Below, in pieces: positions 46,311-55,976 of a DNA stretch of 64,000 nt (the first letter of the stretch is position 1; every line of letters starts with the position of its first letter). The notes below the pieces were generated by a model. It searched no databases. It was not told where the DNA came from and was given only the letters and a program-made list of their open reading frames with translations. The stretch lies in assembly GCA_031316115.1 (NCBI GenBank), contig JALDRC010000006.1:62001-126000 (forward strand), given 5' to 3'. The DNA comes from Nitrososphaeraceae archaeon (GTDB lineage Archaea > Thermoproteota > Nitrososphaeria > Nitrososphaerales > Nitrososphaeraceae). A program made the position numbers and the translations under genes.

Positions 46311-46976
46311 TCAGACCTTTTTTGAAGCATCTTGTTCCTTCTGAACCAATTTATCGCAATTGGTAGTTAATTGTGAGATGTCTTTACCTTTGTCCATTAT
46401 ATACTCTATAGTATTTTTATCAATCAATTTCTCTTTGCAAAATTCATAAAACTCTAAAATTTCCAAAAAATCGCCCTGTTTTTCTATAATTTTGGCGATT
46501 TTTGATAAACTATTCAGTCTCACAAAACTAGAATAGGTTTTCTCTGTTTCTTGTGGATCTATATCTCCAATTCAATACATACTTCTAATGGCGACTTTTT
46601 TAGAGAAAAAGAACTAAAGAAACTGTGTCTTTTTGGTTAAATTTTTAATTTGAATCATCCCATTTAACTAACTACTCGAAGATATTTCTCCTAATCCTAG
46701 CAATATCGGAAAATGACATTTTTAATTTTTTTGCTATGTTCTGGTTGAACCCCTTGAATGAGAAGGAGTGCATTCTGATTCTTTTTGCATTTTTATTTAG
46801 CAAATCATAAATTTTATTGACCTGAAGTAGATTTAAAATTTGTTTCTTGTCTGTTCAAGGTTTTATTTGCTTTTTTCTAATAAATATTTGATATCTTCTC
46901 GTTACTACTGCTATCAATTGCTACAATTTATTTTAGTTCATACGTGTTTATTATCTATACTAAAAATATTATCCAT
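46311..46976 (-). pseudogene. Decayed gene for a helix-turn-helix/coiled-coil protein
   Basis: Reading from 46976 the pieces are MDNIFSIDNKH, then EDIKYLLEKSK, then, after a shift, KIYDLLNKNAKRIRMHSFSF and FNQNIAKKLKMSFSDIARIR, which looks like a helix-turn-helix (I.KKL..S.SDI..I). After stops and a further shift, from about 46575, the text continues GDIDPQETEKTYSSFVRLNS and IAKIIEKQGDFLEILEFYEF up to the stop at 46311. All pieces are on one strand and in a sensible order, with several stops and shifts between. I take it as one broken regulator-like gene, of a kind often carried by mobile DNA in this lineage (from memory). Confidence 0.6.
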
Positions 46977-47193
46977 TTAATTGCTGAGTCCCCCGTCAAT
47001 TCATAGACGATAGAACTTAAAGTAACATTTAATTGTCAATATTGATGATTTGAATGATCTAATAATTTTTAAATTTTATCTTCAGTAACGTCTTGTTTCA
47101 GACAATTCCCAATTTTTTCAGGTATTTTCGGACAATAAAGATCAATAATGTTCGTTTATTATGAGACTATTTTAAAAAAAAAAAATTGTGATA

Positions 47194-47265
47194 GGGCATG
47201 TGTAATAGTCAGGACATCGCAGTCTTCGGAACCGCAAACCGGGGGATCGAAGCCCTCCGAGTCCG
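47194..47265 (+). tRNA. tRNA-Arg(UCG)-like sequence with defective 5' half
   Basis: The anticodon arm GCAGT-CTTCGGA-ACCGC (47219-47235, one mismatch) gives anticodon TCG with T33. The T arm GGGGG-ATCGAAG-CCCTC is at 47241-47257, and the 3' acceptor strand CGAGTCC plus discriminator G end at 47265. The 5' side is poor: GGGCATG pairs with CGAGTCC only with G-U pairs and a mismatch, bases 8-9 are missing, and the D stem has just three pairs (TGT/ACA). This is what a 3' tRNA fragment left by integration, or a decayed tRNA, would look like. No CCA is encoded. A working gene is possible but less likely. Confidence 0.45.
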
Positions 47266-47698
47266 TATTAAATCTGGTTTCACATACAAGTGTTTGCAAG
47301 TCCCTCACCTAACGATATTGAACTGAAACTTTCTACTTTACATTCATTAATATGATCTCCTTATGATAACGTGACTGGACAGGCTAATGTATGGACTTAT
47401 ATCTACTTAATATTTCTTTCAATAGGATCTATAATGAAAAAAATTTGGATTCAATTCTTTATCTATCAACTAATATTGAAAAATGTTCGAAATTATCTAA
47501 ATAATTACAAATTTTAGTATAATACTAATAATAAATATGAAATATAGTTTCCTTCTAATTGTATATTCTTCAATTTTTCTATGAGTTTCTTTTCTAGATT
47601 TAGGAAACACTATGTACCATTTTGACTAGGAACTGAGATTGAGTAGAATATTTAAATGGCTGATATTATAGGACAATTATAATTTAAACAAATTCTGC
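47266..47698. other. Gene-free stretch after the tRNA-like sequence
   Basis: A+T-rich with no frame of note. Confidence 0.35.
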
Positions 47699-48349
47699 TT
47701 AGCCAAAAGTTGTTGTTCTACTTATTTCAAGAGCATCATCAATATTTTTATTAAATTCTAATGAAGTTTCTGTTGTGATACTATTGTATCTACCTGAATT
47801 TCTAACATAGTCTAAATAATCTTTCATCTCATTTTCATATAACAAAACATTATCTGCAACTATTGTTACTTTCTTGTCCAGCAAATTATTTTCCTCTAAA
47901 AGTTTAAGATATAAAAAATATTGATTTTTCTCAGCATCTAAGAATACAAAGTCAAATTTTTGAGTTTTATCAAGCATTGGAATGATTTTTAGAGCATCAC
48001 CAGTAATTACTTTTATTCTATCTGATAGTCCAGCTTTCTCAATATTCTTTCTTGTAATATTTGCTAGTTGTTTATCTATTTCCAAACATGTAACTATTAC
48101 TTTTTTAGTATCACTTCCCTTTTCATCAGCATCACCAGAATAGAAATAGTCATGATTTATCTTCAAGACATAATTTGCCATTAAAATAGCTGAATATCCA
48201 TGTAAACTTCCAATCTCAAGTAACCTTTTAGGTTTATACTGCTTGATGACCTTTTCTATAATTTTTCCTTTTATTGGACCTATTGTTGGAAGAGAATTCT
48301 TTTTTGCTACCTCTTCTATTTCTGATAAAACATCCAAGAACACCTTCAT
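47699..48349 (-). CDS. O-methyltransferase (COMT-like, SAM-dependent)
   Basis: 216 residues. Motif I is KRLLEIGSLHGYSAILMANY, motif II VTCLEIDKQLANITRKNIEK, then RIKVITGDALKIIPML and FDFVFLDAEKNQYFLYLKLL, where the Asp of LDAEK is the metal ligand of cation-dependent catechol O-methyltransferases. The later VADNVLLYENEM matches the ..DN....G motif (DN metal ligands). The enzyme should methylate a hydroxylated small molecule in the cytoplasm. An insertion with charged residues (about 70-80, SGDADEKGSDTKK) separates strands 1 and 2, unusual for the family. ATG start; the gene stands alone. Confidence 0.88.
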   Translation of the reverse strand: MKVFLDVLSEIEEVAKKNSLPTIGPIKGKIIEKVIKQYKPKRLLEIGSLHGYSAILMANYVLKINHDYFYSGDADEKGSDTKKVIVTCLEIDKQLANITRKNIEKAGLSDRIKVITGDALKIIPMLDKTQKFDFVFLDAEKNQYFLYLKLLEENNLLDKKVTIVADNVLLYENEMKDYLDYVRNSGRYNSITTETSLEFNKNIDDALEISRTTTFG

Positions 48350-48664
48350 CTCTCTAAGTTATCTATTATTATTGCTATCATTGTTTGTAATAATGTTTAT
48401 CTATATTTATAATAATAAAATATCAATAATTTGTTTTCATATTGAATAAAAAGTTGTATAATATAAAGTTTAATTGAAGTTAATTGTTTAATCATTCTAA
48501 AAGTAAAGAAATTTTTTCTGTATCATATCATTCTACTGCTCGATATCTGTTTCGGTGCTAGCATTCATGTTTAGTCAAGGGAATTTAAGCCAACAATTAG
48601 TTTTCAATAAAATAAAATAGTTTACAAAAATTACAAAAAACTTCATTACGCAACCAATTCTATT
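48350..48664. other. Gene-free stretch
   Basis: No coding potential or structure recognised. Confidence 0.3.
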
Positions 48665-48835
48665 ATGACAGAAATTAAGTCCTCCAAACCCATATTAGTA
48701 ACGATGTCTAAATTTATTGCAGACACAGATATTACTAAAAATTTTCATGGTTTACCAACAACACAACTGTTTTCTAGCAAATTAATTAAGGATTATCATT
48801 ATGAAGGAAAGTTGTATGCCTTAAAATTGTCATAA
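48665..48835 (+). CDS. Possible 56-residue protein
   Basis: ATG-started frame encoding MTEIKSSKPILVTMSKFIAD and ending in HYEGKLYALKLS. The amino-acid mix is balanced and not low-complexity, unlike random frames in this A+T-rich DNA, but no family is recognised and there is no ribosome site. It may be a small gene or the remnant of one. Confidence 0.3.
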   Translation: MTEIKSSKPILVTMSKFIADTDITKNFHGLPTTQLFSSKLIKDYHYEGKLYALKLS

Positions 48836-49238
48836 AACAAAAGACAATATCCAATAAGTTTGCAAGTAGTTATTGAAATATTTTAATGATGATTCTAATA
48901 ATTAGAAAGAAATTGTTTGAACTACAATTTTGTGCCAAAAACAATCCAAGCACCTAAGTTTTCATGATCATAAGTCTCTATCTTTCTGATAATAGCCAAA
49001 GTTTTTAATAGAGATTACTAGTATTAACTACTTTTTTGAACTTTTAATCTGATGCTAACATCATTATCTAATATCTGAAATATAAATTGCATTTATATTA
49101 TACGTTACCTTTTATTGGCCTAATATTGAGTTCTAAATTAAATCAAAAAAAGAAGAGTGATAAATCCATATTAACAGAGTATTCCAAAAATTTATTGTTA
49201 TAGAAAAATAAAAAAGTCTGATATAACCTACTATTGAC
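48836..49238. other. Gene-free stretch
   Basis: Promoter region for the thioredoxin gene must be here. A+T-rich with no other feature. Confidence 0.3.
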
Positions 49239-49616
49239 ATGGTAGTAGAAACCATAACAGCAAAACTATGGCAAGAAAAAGTTGCAGATGCTGTACTTCC
49301 TATATTAGTAAATTTTAGTGCAGTTCGTTGTGGTTTTTGTCAAGCTTTAGAGCCATTATATAATCGATTATCTGAACAATATAAGGATAAGTTAGTTTTT
49401 CTAAAAATTATGGTAGATGATAAAAATAACCATGAATTAATGGAACGAATATCTATCGAAGGTACACCTACATTAAAGTTTTATTGTAAAAATAGAGAGA
49501 TAGGCGAACATATAGGATATGCAATAGAACCAATATTAAAACAAAAAATAGATATGTTTTTATCAGAAATGGAATTCTGTATAAAGAACAGTACTCCATT
49601 GACTAAAGATATTTAA
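49239..49616 (+). CDS. Thioredoxin-family protein
   Basis: 125 residues, a single thioredoxin fold. The active site is CGFC (Cys31, Cys34) in NFSAVRCGFCQALEPLYNRL; the cis-proline is Pro77 (EGTPTLKFYCKNREIG), followed by GYAIEPILKQKI. The Trp before the first Cys and the Pro inside the usual CGPC are replaced by Arg and Phe, which should change the redox potential. Two further Cys (CKNRE and EFC) lie near the C-terminus. Cytoplasmic, as no signal peptide is seen. The next gene starts 45 bases after it. Confidence 0.9.
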   Translation: MVVETITAKLWQEKVADAVLPILVNFSAVRCGFCQALEPLYNRLSEQYKDKLVFLKIMVDDKNNHELMERISIEGTPTLKFYCKNREIGEHIGYAIEPILKQKIDMFLSEMEFCIKNSTPLTKDI

Positions 49617-49661
49617 AATAATATAAGAGGAGATACCAAAAGTAGTGGATTTTGTATTTCA

Positions 49662-50681
49662 ATGACTACGCTCATAGCTGCAATGCAAAATTCGGTCCTT
49701 GTACTTGAATCTTCAAAGACTGGATGGAAGGCTCGTGAGAATTTGAAAGGAACTAATCCCAAGAGTATAGCATTTGATCATAGAATTTCAAACATAGCAT
49801 ATTGTAGTACATTTGGTGAGGGTTTGTGGAAAACTGAAAATAGTGGACAAACTTGGAATAGTATTGGAAAGAATGAAATCTCTAATCCTAATTTAATCTC
49901 GGTTGCAGTTGGCAATAATAAAGAACATAATAGATTCAGTAATGTGTACGTAGGAACCGAACCTAGTGCATTATATGTGTCAAGTGATGGAGGCCAATCA
50001 TGGAAAATAATGAGCGAGTTCAAGAATTTAGAATCTTCTAAATCATGGAGTTTTCCACCAAGACCATGGACCCATCATGTTCGTTGGATTGAACCAGATG
50101 TAAATAATGCAAATTATATTTTTGTTGCCATAGAAGCAGGAGCACTAGTTAAGAGTCATGATGGTGGTATAACCTGGATAGATAGGACGTATCAAGGTCC
50201 TTATGATACTCATACTTTAGTAACTCATAAAAAGGCACCTAAACGGCTTTATTCTGCTGCAGGTGACGGCTACTTTGAAAGTTATGACTATGGAGAATCT
50301 TGGAACAGTCCAACTGAAGGACTTGGACATTATTATCTTTATGGACTTGCTGTAGATTCAACTTATACACAAAACGTGATTGTATCAGCTTCATTAACAG
50401 CATTACAAGCTCACTATATTAAAAATGCAGAATCATTTGTATATAGAAGGTCAGCAGATGGGGAAAAATGGAATGTTGTTTCAAAAGGACTTCCCAAACC
50501 CAAAGGAACGATAATTACAATCCTTGCTTCTAATTCTTTTAACAGTGGAGAATTTTTTGCTATCAACAATCGTGGGATATTCATCTCTGTTGATTTTGGT
50601 GTTTCTTGGGAAGCACTTGATATTCCTTGGCCTAAAGAATATCTTGTACAACATCCTTGGGCACTAGATATAGGAAAATAA
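49662..50681 (+). CDS. BNR/YCF48-type beta-propeller protein
   Basis: 339 residues with six Asp-box repeats: GLWKTENSGQTWNSI, LYVSSDGGQSWKIM, LVKSHDGGITWIDR, YFESYDYGESWNSP, YRRSADGEKWNVV and IFISVDFGVSWEAL. The pattern S.D.G..W marks sortilin/sialidase-like (BNR) blades. No signal peptide is seen, so it should be cytoplasmic, unlike many relatives. Catalytic residues of sialidases are absent. Homologues in archaea and bacteria have unknown roles; the ORF is 45 bases downstream of the thioredoxin gene and may be read with it. Confidence 0.85.
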   Translation: MTTLIAAMQNSVLVLESSKTGWKARENLKGTNPKSIAFDHRISNIAYCSTFGEGLWKTENSGQTWNSIGKNEISNPNLISVAVGNNKEHNRFSNVYVGTEPSALYVSSDGGQSWKIMSEFKNLESSKSWSFPPRPWTHHVRWIEPDVNNANYIFVAIEAGALVKSHDGGITWIDRTYQGPYDTHTLVTHKKAPKRLYSAAGDGYFESYDYGESWNSPTEGLGHYYLYGLAVDSTYTQNVIVSASLTALQAHYIKNAESFVYRRSADGEKWNVVSKGLPKPKGTIITILASNSFNSGEFFAINNRGIFISVDFGVSWEALDIPWPKEYLVQHPWALDIGK

Positions 50682-50906
50682 CATTTCCAAACAATATACA
50701 AGTATACCCCGGATATAATCGAGTATAAAGTAATATTGAATTATAGAAAACCGGCCCTAACTTGATGTCATGCTCGAAGAATTTGTTTTAGCTCTTACAA
50801 ATTTGTGTATTGATATGCTATTAATGCAAGATATTGTTTAGGGTATAGGTAATTCGTGTTGTTTTTATTTTATGATTATTTATATTTTGTAAGAAAATTA
50901 ATTGCC

Positions 50907-52262
50907 TTAACTATCAGTTTCAGTATTAGTAGACTCTTTCATTTCTGTCATTATATTCTCAATATACTGTTTGGTATCTTTAATTTCAGATACTGATTTG
51001 AACATATTTTCGTCCCTTAAATTATGAAGTTGTAAACGTATTTTTTGCTCAATAATATCTGCGGCTTTTGTATAACCCAAAGCTTGGAATAGTTCGAACT
51101 TATCTCTGTGCCTATATAGATATCGACGTATCAAAGTATCACTTGCAATATAGTATACTGCAGAATCAAGTCCAATTAAAAGTAGAAATGATGTTGGTAA
51201 GACAAATGAGAGAGAAACAATGCCCCATGATGGAAAAGGAGCTAAGGTTAAGATTGTTGAAACACCACTACTAAATATAATCATGACTCCCGTGCCACAT
51301 ATTATTAGGTAATATTTCAAATCATGATAGACCAATGATCGAGCTAATATGTAAAAGGAGATTCCAAACATTATTCCTGTTCCTACATTTACAGTATTTA
51401 AAATAAAATTGTAAAAATATAAGAATAACGAACCTTCTGTCATAAGAAGAGAACTTAATGTCCCTATCTGTTGTAACAATAATGGAGAATATTGAAGTAA
51501 AAAGTACAGCATTGGCAAGCTCAATGTTATAGAATATTTTATCTTACCCATCTTTTTGGCCTGCTGCTTAGTAAGTAATATCAAGGCTATCCAAATGATA
51601 ATGAATGATATGGCCTCAATAACTTGATAAGTAAATGATATTATCCCTTGTAGATTTGTATAGAAATATGATGCCCATGGATTCCGATCAGGAGTTATTA
51701 TTTCAGGTTTACTATAAAGATTGATCTCTATATAACAAAAGGCAAGGAATAGTTGTAATGCAATTGCCATTATAGCCATTGCATTAACAATAACGATTTT
51801 TTTTCTAGTAGACAAAAATGATTTGAGAGTTGTAATTACTAATGAAATTATAATGAAAACAGCGGGTATCAAACTTAATCCTACTATTAATTCGAGTAAT
51901 AGTAAATGATAACTAGCTGTTACCACTTGTTCGGTCATTAAATATAAAATAGAAATTATTACTGCAAGATGTGAGCCTACATAAAGATATCGAGTTATTA
52001 TAGAAAGACGTGATGTTGCTTTCTTGATTTTAAATGATATTCTTATAGAGACACCCATAAGAAAAGTTTGGATAACAAGTGAAACTACTATTATAATACA
52101 ATATATTATTATATATTGAAAAGAATTACTATCGTTGGTGTTCAGAGCCCAAGTATCACCTGCACTCATGTCTATGACATGAATCAGAACAACTACAAAC
52201 CCTGTAAAAATAATAATACTTGTTGAACCTAAAAGATAAGTTAGATGTTTTGGTAATTGCAA
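50907..52262 (-). CDS. Large polytopic membrane protein with cytoplasmic coiled-coil tail
   Basis: 451 residues with about ten or eleven transmembrane helices, the first near residues 8-30 (LGSTSIIIFTGFVVVLIHVI) and the last at SFVLPTSFLLLIGLDSAVYY (about 350). The C-terminal 80 residues are soluble and helical: RYLYRHRDKFELFQALGYTK and KIRLQLHNLRDENMFKSVSE. I see no transporter or histidine-kinase motif; a sensor-like layout (7TM-type plus tail) is possible. Related proteins occur in Nitrososphaera in my recollection. Function unknown. Confidence 0.7.
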   Translation of the reverse strand: MQLPKHLTYLLGSTSIIIFTGFVVVLIHVIDMSAGDTWALNTNDSNSFQYIIIYCIIIVVSLVIQTFLMGVSIRISFKIKKATSRLSIITRYLYVGSHLAVIISILYLMTEQVVTASYHLLLLELIVGLSLIPAVFIIISLVITTLKSFLSTRKKIVIVNAMAIMAIALQLFLAFCYIEINLYSKPEIITPDRNPWASYFYTNLQGIISFTYQVIEAISFIIIWIALILLTKQQAKKMGKIKYSITLSLPMLYFLLQYSPLLLQQIGTLSSLLMTEGSLFLYFYNFILNTVNVGTGIMFGISFYILARSLVYHDLKYYLIICGTGVMIIFSSGVSTILTLAPFPSWGIVSLSFVLPTSFLLLIGLDSAVYYIASDTLIRRYLYRHRDKFELFQALGYTKAADIIEQKIRLQLHNLRDENMFKSVSEIKDTKQYIENIMTEMKESTNTETDS

Positions 52263-52425
52263 TATCCAGCGATTATTAATTATAGATAATTCGATCTAAA
52301 AACTTTTATTATTAACCGAAAAAAGTCTAGACTTAATTTTTCTTGGAGAAACATTTCAATACTTTTTATAAATTAAAATCAATTAACTAGTAAAAGAATT
52401 AATTGATGAGTAACATAGGTTAGAT

Positions 52426-53154
52426 ATGAAATTATTTATTCATCTCTTGTTTCCCGTTCTTGCTATCGTGATTCTTGGCTGGAACGGAAAAAATATCATG
52501 GCAGAAGATACTGTTATAACCAACCCAAATTTTGATATATTTACAATAGATTCTTCACCATACGGAGATCCTTATTCAGAATGGGTAGCAAAATGGTTGG
52601 CCTGGTGGACTGCTATCCCCAACGAAAAACATCCAGTAAAAGATTATTCAGATTCTAAAAGATGTTCGATTATGCAAGATGGTCCGGTATGGTTCTTGCC
52701 TGATATTATTCCAGGAGAGGGCAAAATTAACTATAATTGCAATATTCCTCTGGGTAAAGCAGTTCTACTTCCAATAACAACAACTTTTTGCGATAGCGGT
52801 ACAGAAGGTCCAATGACAGATACAGAAATAATAGAATGTGCCGATAACATCCTTACACCTCTTAACAACATGAAGGTTACTGTAGATGGTACAAATCTGG
52901 ATCTTGACGGTTCATTAGTAAAGACTGACTTTTTTAATATTACAATTCCTGAGAATCCAATAGATATTTGGGGAGCAATCAATCCAGGCATATATAAGGC
53001 CCTAGCTACTGGGTATTTTGTATTTTTACATGATTTATCTCCTGGACAACACATTATCGAAATGCGAGTGGTTGATCTACTCAAGGGAAATGAAGGTCCA
53101 CCTCCGAAATTTGATCCAATGAGAGAAGCTAATTTTAAAATCTATGTAAAGTAA
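52426..53154 (+). CDS. Secreted protein, unknown function
   Basis: 242 residues with a signal peptide (FIHLLFPVLAIVILGW, cleavage near GKNIMAE). The mature part has a Trp-rich start, EWVAKWLAWWTAIPNEKHPV, then four Cys (KRCSIMQDGPVWFLP, YNCNIPLGKAVLLP, TFCDSGTEG, IIECADNILT) that could form two disulfides. The ending is a beta domain with LSPGQHIIEMRVVDL. I recall similar secreted proteins in bacteria and Thaumarchaeota with the WW...HP....C...Q.GPVWFL pattern, without known function. ATG start, TATA-like TTTATAAATT at about 52367. Confidence 0.75.
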   Translation: MKLFIHLLFPVLAIVILGWNGKNIMAEDTVITNPNFDIFTIDSSPYGDPYSEWVAKWLAWWTAIPNEKHPVKDYSDSKRCSIMQDGPVWFLPDIIPGEGKINYNCNIPLGKAVLLPITTTFCDSGTEGPMTDTEIIECADNILTPLNNMKVTVDGTNLDLDGSLVKTDFFNITIPENPIDIWGAINPGIYKALATGYFVFLHDLSPGQHIIEMRVVDLLKGNEGPPPKFDPMREANFKIYVK

Positions 53155-53488
53155 AAAAATTTTTTAAAACAAGTTCGTTTATTTTACAAAAAAGTTGTAT
53201 AATACTAATCCCAATAGTATCCCAAACTCAATTCCCAGGGTCAGTCAGCCAATTGGACTCTAAACTAGTGCGTTGGATATGATGTTGTAGGTTTTATAAC
53301 AACAATGCATATAAAACTCAAAGATAGTGTAAGAAAAGTTTTATGATAAAATAACTATAGGATAGTAACAATTTTTGAATCTCAAATATTTTTCGCATAA
53401 ATAACAAAATATAATTCCATAAACCCCTTTTTGATTACACTAAATATGGTTGCAATTTGAAAGTATCTGAAAATATAAAAAAAGCTAG
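53155..53488. other. Convergent intergenic region
   Basis: Contains a patch slightly richer in G+C at about 53210-53280 and an inverted repeat TGTTGT/ACAACA (53283-53304). No gene. Confidence 0.3.
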
Positions 53489-54379
53489 TTAATTAATTGT
53501 TTTATTTGATTGTAATTCTAGTTTATATTTTTTGTAAATTTCTGATTTAGCAATATCATCAGGATTTGTAATTTTTATCGTTTTTACAGACCCTTCAAAT
53601 AAAGGCAAATATTTGTTAAATTCAGTAATAGAGTCACTATAGAATGAAATTAAAATAATCGAGTCATCGGAAGTTGCAAATGCATATTCCTTTGCCTTTG
53701 TTTTTTCTCCATTTTCGTCAATACAGTTAGCTATTATTTGTTCTGCACTAATACCATTAACAGTAACAGGTTCTGTTTGAAAGTCGGTGCATGAGTCCAT
53801 AATATTATCAGAGGTAGGATTACTTGAATCAGTATCTTGGAAAACCCCTTCATCATCTTCCAATCCTGTCAATTGCTCATTTGAACCACCTTCGAAGCTT
53901 TGTAAGTTTGTTAAACCTGTTAACATATCAAAATAATCCTTATCGATTCCAGAAATAGTCATGATAGTTCCTTGCTCTTCAATCTGGTCAAGATTGATTT
54001 CATTAGGAGTAGCAAATACCATATCCATCATAAATTTAAATTCTTTTCCTTTCCAACCTTGTGGGAGTTCGATCTCATAACCGATATCAGAATTAATATA
54101 TGTACCATTTACATCAGGAAAAGAAAATTGAGGTATGACAAAATCAGACGAGTCAAAATTAGAAAAATTTGTTGAATTTTGATCAGACATGAATTCAGAT
54201 GAGGGTGAATCTGATTCAGAAACAATTTTGAAATTGTCTAATAGTTCTGAAACAACAGAAGTATCATTGTTTGACAGAGATTGTCCATATCCATAATCTG
54301 ACCAGGATATTATTCCTATAGATGATATTAATATAATAATTCCATACTCGCGCTTAAAATTTAATTTTGTTGAGTTCAA
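53489..54379 (-). CDS. Exported protein, PsbP-like segment, Ser/Asp-rich linker
   Basis: 296 residues. Residues about 12-32 form a signal peptide (YGIIILISSIGIISWSDYGY). A Ser/Asp/Asn-rich linker reaches to about 85. The folded part starts SDIGYEIELPQGWKGKEFKF, the I...LP.GW pattern of PsbP/DUF1795-like or lipoprotein domains, and has TVNGISAEQIIANCIDENGE with one of two Cys. The end SITEFNKYLPLFEGSVKTIK resembles the final helix of the same domain. Function unknown; probably outside the membrane. Confidence 0.65.
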   Translation of the reverse strand: MNSTKLNFKREYGIIILISSIGIISWSDYGYGQSLSNNDTSVVSELLDNFKIVSESDSPSSEFMSDQNSTNFSNFDSSDFVIPQFSFPDVNGTYINSDIGYEIELPQGWKGKEFKFMMDMVFATPNEINLDQIEEQGTIMTISGIDKDYFDMLTGLTNLQSFEGGSNEQLTGLEDDEGVFQDTDSSNPTSDNIMDSCTDFQTEPVTVNGISAEQIIANCIDENGEKTKAKEYAFATSDDSIILISFYSDSITEFNKYLPLFEGSVKTIKITNPDDIAKSEIYKKYKLELQSNKTIN

Positions 54380-54743
54380 TTTATAGCATGTTTTACTATA
54401 TATCTAGTAGTTATTCTTTTTGTTTAATTACAATATTTTTTGTAATACTAATTATGTATTTAATTAGCTATCAATTTATCCATTCTCTATGAATCTTTGC
54501 AGAGAATTATTGTAAGTTCTTTATTCAAAACAAATAGATCAATAATTCTTACTTTAACTATATTATATTGAGAATTAGGATTTAAAGTAAGTAAAGTATT
54601 CAATTCTAATTTCTATTTTCCGATATATCATTGTGATTTTAAATTGTAAAAAACATCTTTTTCATAATTTTTTTTATATTTAAAATAGAAAAGCCATTTA
54701 AAATATTAGAATTTAAAATACTAGAAATTTCAATAGAGTCTAG
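54380..54743. other. Divergent intergenic region
   Basis: A+T-rich promoter space for two divergent genes. A short minus-strand frame at 54639-54851 overlaps the next gene and is its shadow. Confidence 0.3.
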
Positions 54744-55199
54744 ATGAAATGGATAACTCGAGAACATGCTAAGGTGGACAGAATTGCATGTCCTTGGCTC
54801 ATAAAGAATTTTGTAGATAATGAAGCTAAATTTTTGTTTGTACCTGCTCATAAAGTCCTCGAAATAATGAGAAATGAAAATGCAACTCCATTTGATATAC
54901 CAAATGTTGAATTAGGTCATCATGGTGAAGAATGCTCGTTTGATGCTATTATAAAAAAATATGAACTTGACAAAAAAAATCCAGAATTGCGAATTTTAGC
55001 AGACATTGTAAGAGGTGCAGATACAGAGAAAAGGCAATTAACCCCTCAATCAGAAGGACTTGCAGCAATTGCTGCTGGGTTTAATGCTATATCAAAAGAC
55101 GACTATGACAATATGGAAAAACAATTTCCTGTGTATGATGCATTATATGCCTTTGCTAAAGCAGATAACAAAGAAAAGTTTTTGACTTCACGACATTAA
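54744..55199 (+). CDS. ChrB C-terminal domain protein (chromate-resistance regulator type)
   Basis: 151 residues. The sequence opens KWITREHAKVDRIACPWLIK, the hallmark of the ChrB C-terminal (chromate resistance exported protein) domain. It is followed by GHHGEECSFDAIIKKY, IVRGADTEKRQLTPQSEGLA and GFNAISKDDYDNM. These are His, Cys and Glu clusters suitable for metal binding. Full ChrB proteins sense chromate and control chrA; only the C-terminal domain is present and no chrA is nearby. In other taxa the same domain occurs alone near rhodanese or transport genes. ATG start. Confidence 0.85.
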   Translation: MKWITREHAKVDRIACPWLIKNFVDNEAKFLFVPAHKVLEIMRNENATPFDIPNVELGHHGEECSFDAIIKKYELDKKNPELRILADIVRGADTEKRQLTPQSEGLAAIAAGFNAISKDDYDNMEKQFPVYDALYAFAKADNKEKFLTSRH

Positions 55200-55673
55200 C
55201 CAAGAAAGTTTTGAAAGTAAATTCTAAATAAAATCAAGTAAAAAAAATTGGAGTGAAAACCGTCCAATGAATCTTCAGGTTATTTCCTAAGTGTTGAAGA
55301 TCTGGAAGTGTGAATCATATTATCGAATCATAAATTAATTAATTTTTCATATAGTATTTCTCAACTACAAAATTGAGAAAAAATAAGTAGATACTCCGAC
55401 TAGCATATAATACTCAGGAGTTTACATCTATTTTTATCTAAGAATGCTAAAAAATGGAAAATGAGATCTAAAGGTGTAGTAAAACCTTGATATAATTATC
55501 AAACAGTGGGTTGTTATTGGCAAATAGATAATTATGAAATTGATTCATGATTTCTATAAATACTAGATTTTAAAGGATATAATAACGATTTCTCAGAAAA
55601 ACAATTTTCTAATAATATTGTATATTGATTTTATGCTAAAAAAGGATAAATGAAACTATATCGATAACATAAT
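55200..55673. other. Gene-free stretch
   Basis: A+T-rich with no gene or RNA structure that I can recognise. Confidence 0.3.
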
Positions 55674-55976
55674 GTGATTAAACAAAAACTAGCTATTGGT
55701 GTTATATTTTTATTTTCTCTTGGAATTATTATGACCCCATCTATTTATCCAGCAATAGAAAAAGTAGAAAAATATGCTGAAGAAATATGCATAAGTACGT
55801 ATCAAGGTGATTGGGATGGCAAAGATTGCGACATTCAGGAAGCCGTAGATGAACAAAAGTATTATAATGATATAGCAAGTTTAGAAGATACAATATGTCA
55901 CGATACAGAGTTGAAGGATATAAGCCATGAGGATTGGGTAGACCTATGTGAAAATCTCGATGTATTTGAAAAGTAA
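55674..55976 (+). CDS. Small exported protein with four cysteines
   Basis: 100 residues from a GTG. Signal-like helix KLAIGVIFLFSLGIIMTPSI (5-24) is followed by an acidic mature part with Cys at EEICISTYQGDWDGKDCDIQ, DTICHDTELKD and WVDLCENL; two disulfides are possible. No family recognised. Confidence 0.6.
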   Translation: MIKQKLAIGVIFLFSLGIIMTPSIYPAIEKVEKYAEEICISTYQGDWDGKDCDIQEAVDEQKYYNDIASLEDTICHDTELKDISHEDWVDLCENLDVFEK

